From the NCBI RefSeq assembly GCF_900114315.1, contig NZ_FOSQ01000005.1, positions 124,001-188,000 of the forward strand: a DNA stretch of 64,000 nt, in the 5' to 3' direction. The translations under genes and the position numbers were made by a program. The notes below the pieces were generated by a model. That model was not told the DNA's origin and made no database searches. It was given only the letters and a program-made list of their open reading frames with translations. Below are positions 59,318 through 64,000 of the stretch, piece by piece (the stretch's first letter is position 1; each line of letters opens with the position of its first letter). The DNA comes from Falsiroseomonas stagni DSM 19981. Lineage in GTDB: Bacteria; Pseudomonadota; Alphaproteobacteria; Acetobacterales; Acetobacteraceae.

Positions 59318-60022
59318 ATGCCTCGCCTTGCCTGGCTGGTCGCTGTGTTGATGCTGGGCGCGCAAGCGCCCGCCGCCCGCGCGCAGGACCGGACGGCCAC
59401 GCCGCCGGTCGATGCTGCCCCCGTGGATGGCTTCCCCGCGCTGCGGGTGTTGTCTGTCGCGCGGCAGGTGGAACTCGACATGTCGGCCGCGGAGGCGATC
59501 GAGGTGCTGCTGGATGGCGGCCTCGTCATCGACCAGCAGCGGGACCTGCCGCCGGATGGTCTCAGCCGCCTGATCCTCGCTGTACCTGATGACGATGACT
59601 GCATGCCTCGCGGCGCGCAGCTGGTCTGTCCCTCCGTTCGCGTATTCCTCATCAACGACCCGCAGCGCGGTCACCGGGTGACGCGGGTGGAAGCCTATCA
59701 GCGCGTGGATACGCGGCTGACCGTGGCGCAGGTCTTCGAACAGGCGGCGACGGCGATGGGCCCGGCCCTGCAGACGGAGATGTGGCCGGAGCAGGTGCGG
59801 GGCGGTTCCGTTGTGGTCTGGCGTCAGCGGTGGCGGGAGGATCTGGCGGATGGTCCCTCCACCGAGGTGATCGCGACCCAGCAACCGCCGGACCGGCCGG
59901 TCTTCGGCATGGCGGATCCCAACGCCCGGGCGACCGGCGTCGGGGTGGTCATCGCCAATGTCGATGCGGAGGGGGCCTTCTCCTCGGTCCGGCGCCGCCT
60001 GGGCATCCGCCCGCAGCGTTGA
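59318..60022 (+). CDS. Hypothetical secreted protein
   Basis: A 234-residue protein with a clear signal peptide (LAWLVAVLMLGAQAPAARA-Q). The mature part has VLSVARQVELDMSAAEAIEV, an acidic patch PDDDDC and a second Cys, and ends with EGAFSSVRRRLGIRPQR. No family is recognised. It is divergent from the GH8 gene with a 133-base gap, so they may share control. A short hairpin follows at 60025-60038. It is probably periplasmic. Confidence 0.75.
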   Translation: MPRLAWLVAVLMLGAQAPAARAQDRTATPPVDAAPVDGFPALRVLSVARQVELDMSAAEAIEVLLDGGLVIDQQRDLPPDGLSRLILAVPDDDDCMPRGAQLVCPSVRVFLINDPQRGHRVTRVEAYQRVDTRLTVAQVFEQAATAMGPALQTEMWPEQVRGGSVVVWRQRWREDLADGPSTEVIATQQPPDRPVFGMADPNARATGVGVVIANVDAEGAFSSVRRRLGIRPQR

Positions 60023-60024
60023 CC

Positions 60025-60038
60025 GGGCGGCTCCGCCC
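60025..60038. terminator. Short hairpin between convergent genes
   Basis: GGGCGG and CCGCCC pair over a 2-base spacer right after the stop at 60022 and 26 bases beyond the minus-strand gene stop at 60064. The very small loop means one or two pairs open in practice; no T-run. Confidence 0.45.
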
Positions 60039-60063
60039 ATCCGGCGGGTCTGCTCGCCCCTCG

Positions 60064-60903
60064 CTACCGGAACACCGGCCCTACATCGGGCGTGCCGCGG
60101 AGGTAGCGTTCGTGGATCTCCGCGAGCGTCCCATCGGCGCCGCGCAGATACAGGAAGGTGTTGACGAAGCGCAGGAGGTCAGGCTCGCCGAGCCGCATGG
60201 CAAGCGCGTGATGCGCGTGGCTCACCGTGAAGCGCGGCTCGATATCGAGTTCAGGGCGGGACAGGGACAGATCCCGCAGCAGCCAGCCATAGCTGACCGC
60301 CGCATCCGCCCGCCCATGGGCGGTCGCGTCGATGCAGGCGACCAGGCCAGGCAGCAGCAATTGCGTCGTGTCCGGCGGCAGCATGGTGCGCGCTTCCTCC
60401 GCCGCGAAGGTGTTGTCCGGCAGCGCCACCCGCAACCCCGCGAGATCGGCCAGCGACCGCACGGGGCTGGCCCGGCGGGTGGCGACGGCGACGGAGAGTT
60501 CGCCATGCGGGGAGGCGAAGGCGACATGGCGTCTGGTGGCCGGCACCACCGGCACCAGCGCGGCCAGGATGTCCACGCGGTCCTCTTGAAGGGCCGGGAT
60601 CCGGTCGCGCACCTCCAGCCGCTGGAGGCGGAGCCGGACGCCGAGGTCCCGGGCCAGCAGCCTGGCCAGCGCCACTTCCGCCCCGTCCGGCGTGCCGTCA
60701 TGGTCGTAGCTGCCCCAGGGCGGGGCCTCCAGCCAGACGCCGATCCGGACGATGCCGGAGCGGAGGATGCGACCGAGCGCGCCGGTGGCGGCCCCGGGGG
60801 CTTCGCCGGCGGCCCGGGCATGGGGGGCCGCGAACAACCCGGCGGCAAGCGCGGGCAGCAGGCGGCGGGGAAGGGCGCGGGGCATGGGGCCGGGGGAGGT
60901 CAT
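60064..60903 (-). CDS. Family 3 solute-binding protein (amino-acid type), fourth gene of the set
   Basis: A 279-residue secreted protein with a signal peptide ending near ARA-A. It has the SBP_bac_3 layout: RSGIVRIGVWLEAPPWGSYDHDGTPDGAEVALARLLARDLG, then RIPALQEDRVDILAAL, LADLAGLRVALPDNT, and the C-terminal PDLLRFVNTFLYLRGADGTLAEI. The start codon overlaps the previous stop by one base. Family members bind amino acids or act as sensor domains. No permease is in the operon. Confidence 0.88.
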   Translation of the reverse strand: MTSPGPMPRALPRRLLPALAAGLFAAPHARAAGEAPGAATGALGRILRSGIVRIGVWLEAPPWGSYDHDGTPDGAEVALARLLARDLGVRLRLQRLEVRDRIPALQEDRVDILAALVPVVPATRRHVAFASPHGELSVAVATRRASPVRSLADLAGLRVALPDNTFAAEEARTMLPPDTTQLLLPGLVACIDATAHGRADAAVSYGWLLRDLSLSRPELDIEPRFTVSHAHHALAMRLGEPDLLRFVNTFLYLRGADGTLAEIHERYLRGTPDVGPVFR

Positions 60904-61703
60904 CAGAAGAAGGGCGGGCGGGGAAGCGGGCGGTCATAGGCGCCCTGGTGCAGCGATTGCAGCGTGCCTTCCTGGCGCGCGATGTAGAGCATCGTGTTCA
61001 CGGCCTGCAGCAGGTCATGGTCCCCGAAGCGGCAGGCCGGCGCGAGCCAGAGGGTGCCGAGCGTCAGCTTCACCTCCAGCGCCGGGTACAGCGCCGCGAT
61101 GCGACTGGCGATGGGGGAGGTGACGATGGCGGCCTCCACCTGCCGGTCCGCCAGCGCGGCGGCCAGGGCGGGCAGGTCCGGCAGCGCGATGACGTCCATC
61201 TGGCTCGCCGGCACGCGGGACGGCAGCAGCAGCAGGGGGTATCCAGCCTGCGCCGCCACGCGCCGGCCGCGCAGCGCGGCGATGGAGGGCAGGGGCAGGG
61301 GGCGCGGGGCCACCACCACCAGTTCCAGCGCGGCATAGGGATCGGCGTAGAGGACCTCGCGTGCCACCTCGATGGTCAGGGGGGGCGCGTTCAGCAGCAG
61401 GTCGAACCGGCCGGCGCGCAGCTCCGCCACCGCGGTCGCGGTCGTGGTCCGTACCAGCTCCAGCGGCACGTCCAGGCCATCGGCGATGAGGGCGCCGACC
61501 TCCACCGCCATGCCGGCGGGGCCGTTGGTGGAATCATCCCAGGCCGTCGCGGTGCCTTCCAGGTCGATGCCGGCGCGCAGCCGTTGCAGCGCCGGGATGC
61601 GGATCGGCGCCGGGAAAGGTTGCGCCCGCGCCGTCCGGCCCAGGATGGCCGGCGGCGTCGCCGCGAGGAGGGCCAGCAGGGCGCGGCGGCAGGGGTCAGC
61701 CAT
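60903..61703 (-). CDS. Family 3-like solute-binding protein, third gene of the set
   Basis: A 266-residue secreted protein (signal RRALLALLAATPPAILGRTARAQ). The usual N-terminal strand is altered (LRAGIDLEGTATAWDDSTNG), but the layout is SBP_bac_3: MAVEVGALIADGLDVPLELV, LRAGRFDLLLNAPPLTIE, ALRGRRVAAQAGYPL, and FGDHDLLQAVNTMLYIARQEGTL. The usual Arg that holds the ligand carboxylate (R in xRxxxxFS) is replaced by VAREVLYADP. It overlaps both neighbours by a few bases. The ligand is unknown. Confidence 0.85.
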   Translation of the reverse strand: MADPCRRALLALLAATPPAILGRTARAQPFPAPIRIPALQRLRAGIDLEGTATAWDDSTNGPAGMAVEVGALIADGLDVPLELVRTTTATAVAELRAGRFDLLLNAPPLTIEVAREVLYADPYAALELVVVAPRPLPLPSIAALRGRRVAAQAGYPLLLLPSRVPASQMDVIALPDLPALAAALADRQVEAAIVTSPIASRIAALYPALEVKLTLGTLWLAPACRFGDHDLLQAVNTMLYIARQEGTLQSLHQGAYDRPLPRPPFF

Positions 61704-63024
61704 GGCTGGCCTTCAAGGCGGCCCAGGCGGTGGCCATGCGGGGCAGCGCATCCTCCGGCGCCTCCGCGCCCGACAGCATGGCCATGATCCGCGGGGTGGC
61801 GCTCCTCATCCAGTCGCTGAGCCAGGGGGCCAGCAGGTCCTTGGGGCGGGAGAGCACGGCCTGGCGGCGGAGGATGGCGCTGTCGCCGGACCAGCGCGCC
61901 TGTGCCGCCTCCACCGCCGGATCCTCCAGCAGCGGGAGGGCGCAGAAGGGAAGGCCGCCCTCCAGCAGCAGTGATTTCTGCATGGGGTAGCGGTCGCCGG
62001 GGCCGTGGCCAGCCAGGAAGGCCAGCGCCGCCTCGACGCCCGCGCGGCGGGGGGGCGCGGCCATGGCGGTGGGCGTGGCGGCGAAGAAGCGGACCCAGCT
62101 GCAGCTCTCCTGCGTGCCGCGCGGGCCGCCGCGCGGCATCATCGCCACTCGGATGGCGCCGGCGACGGCGGATTGCGCCGGGTCGTTGAGGCTGCGCAGC
62201 CGGTAGCTGGGCGCCAGGCAGAAGGCGGCCTCGCCATCGGCCATGGCTTCGAGGATATCGGGTTCGGCAAGCTGCGGCGCCGTGGGCGGCAGGATGCCGT
62301 CCCGATGGATCGCATCCCGCAGGAACCGCATGGCCCGCACCGCGCCCCGGTCCGGATCCTGCATCACCGGATCGAAATCCGCATCCACATGCGTGCCGCC
62401 GAAGGCATAGACGAGGGCGGTGAGGATCTCCATCAGCCAGGGATCGGCGGTGAGCGGCAGGGCGAGGGCGTGGCGCACCAGGCCGCGGCGCTGCAGGAAT
62501 AGCGACTGCTCGACCACCTCCTCCCAGCTCTCCGGCGGGGCGGCGATGCCGGCGCGGTTCAGGATGGCGCGGTTGCACAGGAAGACGATGCTGTCGGTGT
62601 AGTAGGGCACGCCGTAGCGACGGCCGCGCCAGGTCATGCCCTGGTTGCAGGCGGGGCGCGTCTCCGCCGCGATGGCGTCCGCGCCTGGCAGGTCATCCAG
62701 CGGCGCCAGCCAGCCGCGATGGGCGAATTCCGGCAGCCACAGGTCGGACATGGCGCAGACATCGATCTCTGCTTCCCCCATGAGGCGCGCGGCGAGCGCG
62801 TCCCGATAGGCAGCCCAGGGCAGGTGCAGCAGCCGGAGACGGCGTTGGCTCGCCCGTTCGAAGGCGGGGATCTCCGGCCGCAACAGGGGCTCGACCGCCG
62901 ACCAGGCGAAGAGGGTGACGGGCCTTCCGGACCCAGGCTGGGTCTGGGCGCGCGGCGTGGCGGGGGCCAGCAGCGTGGCGAGGGCCAGGGGGGCAAGGGC
63001 GCGCCGCGTGGGACGCAGGGTCAT
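61696..63024 (-). CDS. Family 1 extracellular solute-binding protein, second gene of the set
   Basis: A 442-residue secreted protein (signal TRRALAPLALATLLAPATPRAQ). It has the sugar-type SBP_bac_1 features: VTLFAWSAVEPLLRPEIPAFE, EIDVCAMSDLWLPEFAHRGWLAPLDDL, YGVPYYTDSIVFLCNRAILNRAG, and AMADGEAAFCLAPSYRLR. Family members bind sugars, polyols or polyamines. It is unusual to find a family 1 protein inside a set of family 3 proteins. It overlaps the upstream gene by 4 bases and the downstream gene by 8. Confidence 0.9.
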   Translation of the reverse strand: MTLRPTRRALAPLALATLLAPATPRAQTQPGSGRPVTLFAWSAVEPLLRPEIPAFERASQRRLRLLHLPWAAYRDALAARLMGEAEIDVCAMSDLWLPEFAHRGWLAPLDDLPGADAIAAETRPACNQGMTWRGRRYGVPYYTDSIVFLCNRAILNRAGIAAPPESWEEVVEQSLFLQRRGLVRHALALPLTADPWLMEILTALVYAFGGTHVDADFDPVMQDPDRGAVRAMRFLRDAIHRDGILPPTAPQLAEPDILEAMADGEAAFCLAPSYRLRSLNDPAQSAVAGAIRVAMMPRGGPRGTQESCSWVRFFAATPTAMAAPPRRAGVEAALAFLAGHGPGDRYPMQKSLLLEGGLPFCALPLLEDPAVEAAQARWSGDSAILRRQAVLSRPKDLLAPWLSDWMRSATPRIMAMLSGAEAPEDALPRMATAWAALKASHG

Positions 63025-63851
63025 AGCGGGGCGAGCGGTGGCAGGGCGAGGCCGGTTTCCCGGCGGAACAGCGCGGCCAGCGTGCCTTCATGCAGCATCT
63101 CCGCCAGGCAGGCATTGACCGCGCGCAGCAGGTCATGGTCGCCGAAGCGGACCGCGGCCGCATAGGTGAAGGGGCGGAGCGCGAAGCGGGCACCGAGGCC
63201 CGATCCCGGGTTGCGGGCCACCAGCGCGCGGGCCTGGGGCGCCGGCAGGAGGGCGGCCTCCACATGCCGCGCCAGCAAGGCTTCCTCCATGGCCGGAAGG
63301 TCGGGGAGAAGGCTGACCAGCGCATGGGCGGGCAGCCAGGCATCCTGGCCGAAGGCGTCGGCGCTGGCCTCCAGCACGCCGACCCTGAGGCCCGCCAGGG
63401 CTTCCGGCCCGCGCAGGCGGCCGGGCAGGGCGGAGAGGATCACCGCGTCGAGGATGGCATGAGGGTGGGACAGCATGACGCTCCTCGCGGTGCGGCGGGT
63501 CAGTGGCGTGGGTAGCGCGATGTCGGCCTCCCCTGCCAGCAAGGCGGGAAGCAGGCCCGGACCGGCCTGGGTCATGACCTCGCAGACCAGGCCGAGTTCC
63601 TCCGCGATCCGCGTGGCGACCGCGGTGTTGAAGGGGTCGTGCAGCCGGTAGCTGGCGCCGCGCGCTTCGGCCGGCAGCGCCATGGCGGTGGTGTTGAGGA
63701 CGATGAGGCGGCCGCGCGACCGCGGCCGGGCCAGGGAGCCATCGCCATCGGCCCGGGCCTGGGCCTGGGCCAGCGCCGGCTGGAACAGCGCAGGAAGGGC
63801 CAGCGGGAAAAGCGCGCGCCGACGGAGGGGGCGGAGGGATGGGCCCGGCAT
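63021..63851 (-). CDS. Family 3 solute-binding protein, first gene of the set
   Basis: A 276-residue secreted protein that leads the operon. The signal is LRPLRRRALFPLALPALFQP-x-LA. Mature features: an altered N-terminal strand GRLIVLNTTAMALP, AVATRIAEELGLVCEVMTQ, LLAGEADIALPTPLTRRTARSVMLSHPH (carrying a ligand-binding-type Arg), GLRVGVLEASADAF, and FGDHDLLRAVNACLAEMLHEGTL. The start at 63851 is chosen for the signal peptide. About 115 bases upstream lies a perfect FNR-type box. Confidence 0.88.
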   Translation of the reverse strand: MPGPSLRPLRRRALFPLALPALFQPALAQAQARADGDGSLARPRSRGRLIVLNTTAMALPAEARGASYRLHDPFNTAVATRIAEELGLVCEVMTQAGPGLLPALLAGEADIALPTPLTRRTARSVMLSHPHAILDAVILSALPGRLRGPEALAGLRVGVLEASADAFGQDAWLPAHALVSLLPDLPAMEEALLARHVEAALLPAPQARALVARNPGSGLGARFALRPFTYAAAVRFGDHDLLRAVNACLAEMLHEGTLAALFRRETGLALPPLAPL

Positions 63852-63966
63852 GGTGGTGGGCGAGGGCAAGCGCAGTGATCCGGCCTGGGTCTGGATGCCG
63901 GATGCGGCCGCTGCGGCCGCCAACCGGCGTCAGGCCGACAGTAGGGACAGCGGGACACTGCCGCAA

Positions 63967-63980
63967 TTGATCCGTATCAA
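63967..63980. promoter_or_regulatory. Perfect FNR/Anr-type box
   Basis: TTGAT-CCGT-ATCAA matches the FNR-family consensus TTGATNNNNATCAA at every fixed base. Its centre is about 122 bases upstream of the start of the four-binding-protein operon. It may control that operon or a divergent gene beyond the window end. In alphaproteobacteria, FnrL, FixK and DNR-type regulators read such boxes in low oxygen. Confidence 0.65.
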
Positions 63981-64000
63981 ACCGGCATCGGCATTATCGC

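Overview
The window is about 70% G+C, with strongly GC-biased third codon positions, many Tat-type secretion signals, tripartite-tricarboxylate (Bug) binding proteins without cognate permeases, and a gene content typical of alphaproteobacteria. I read it as a chromosomal segment of a member of the Rhodospirillales, most likely the Acetobacteraceae (Roseomonas-like). That placement is inferred from composition and gene families, not from a marker gene. I see no rRNA, tRNA, CRISPR array, transposase or phage gene.

Region 1 (1-16.4 kb) is mixed. It holds an EthD-like protein, a His-rich cupin, two Bug-type solute-binding proteins and a class Ia ribonucleotide reductase operon (nrdA, a small unknown gene, nrdB) behind a likely pair of NrdR boxes. 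A SCO1-like copper protein, a NeuD-type acyltransferase, a TrmN6-like methyltransferase with a DUF2007 protein, and octaprenyl diphosphate synthase follow. The region ends with an LprI-like secreted protein and a coupled pair: a Hint-domain protein and a TPR/glycosyltransferase fusion.

Region 2 (16.4-39.0 kb) is an exopolysaccharide locus next to a nitrate/sulfonate/taurine-type ABC permease and ATPase. It encodes a Wza-like export lipoprotein, MepA (apparently starting at CTG), a Wzc-like tyrosine autokinase, GalE, an O-antigen-ligase/polymerase-like protein, two acyltransferases, several glycosyltransferases, a WecG-family enzyme, a polyprenyl-phosphate sugar-1-phosphate transferase and GtrA. 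A six-gene minus-strand operon joins a PrtD/HlyD type I exporter to a small protein, a glycosyltransferase and a GH5-like hydrolase. An outer-membrane beta-barrel gene is divergent from it. No Wzx flippase is visible.

Region 3 (39.1-58.0 kb) is catabolic and transport related. It has a 3-hydroxyisobutyrate-dehydrogenase-family enzyme with an aldehyde dehydrogenase, then five consecutive paralogous Tat-exported family-5 binding proteins that appear to share one Dpp-type transporter (two permeases, two ATPases). A long hairpin followed by a T-run lies between the binding proteins and the permeases. A molybdenum hydroxylase of the form II CO-dehydrogenase type follows in the order S-L-M.

Region 4 (58.0-64.0 kb) has a GH8 cellulase divergent from an unknown secreted protein. 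It ends with a tightly overlapping operon of four solute-binding proteins with no permease; a perfect FNR-type box lies upstream, at the window edge.

A recurring oddity is that at least three genes, and perhaps a fourth, end in short tandem duplications that copy their last codons and stop codon.
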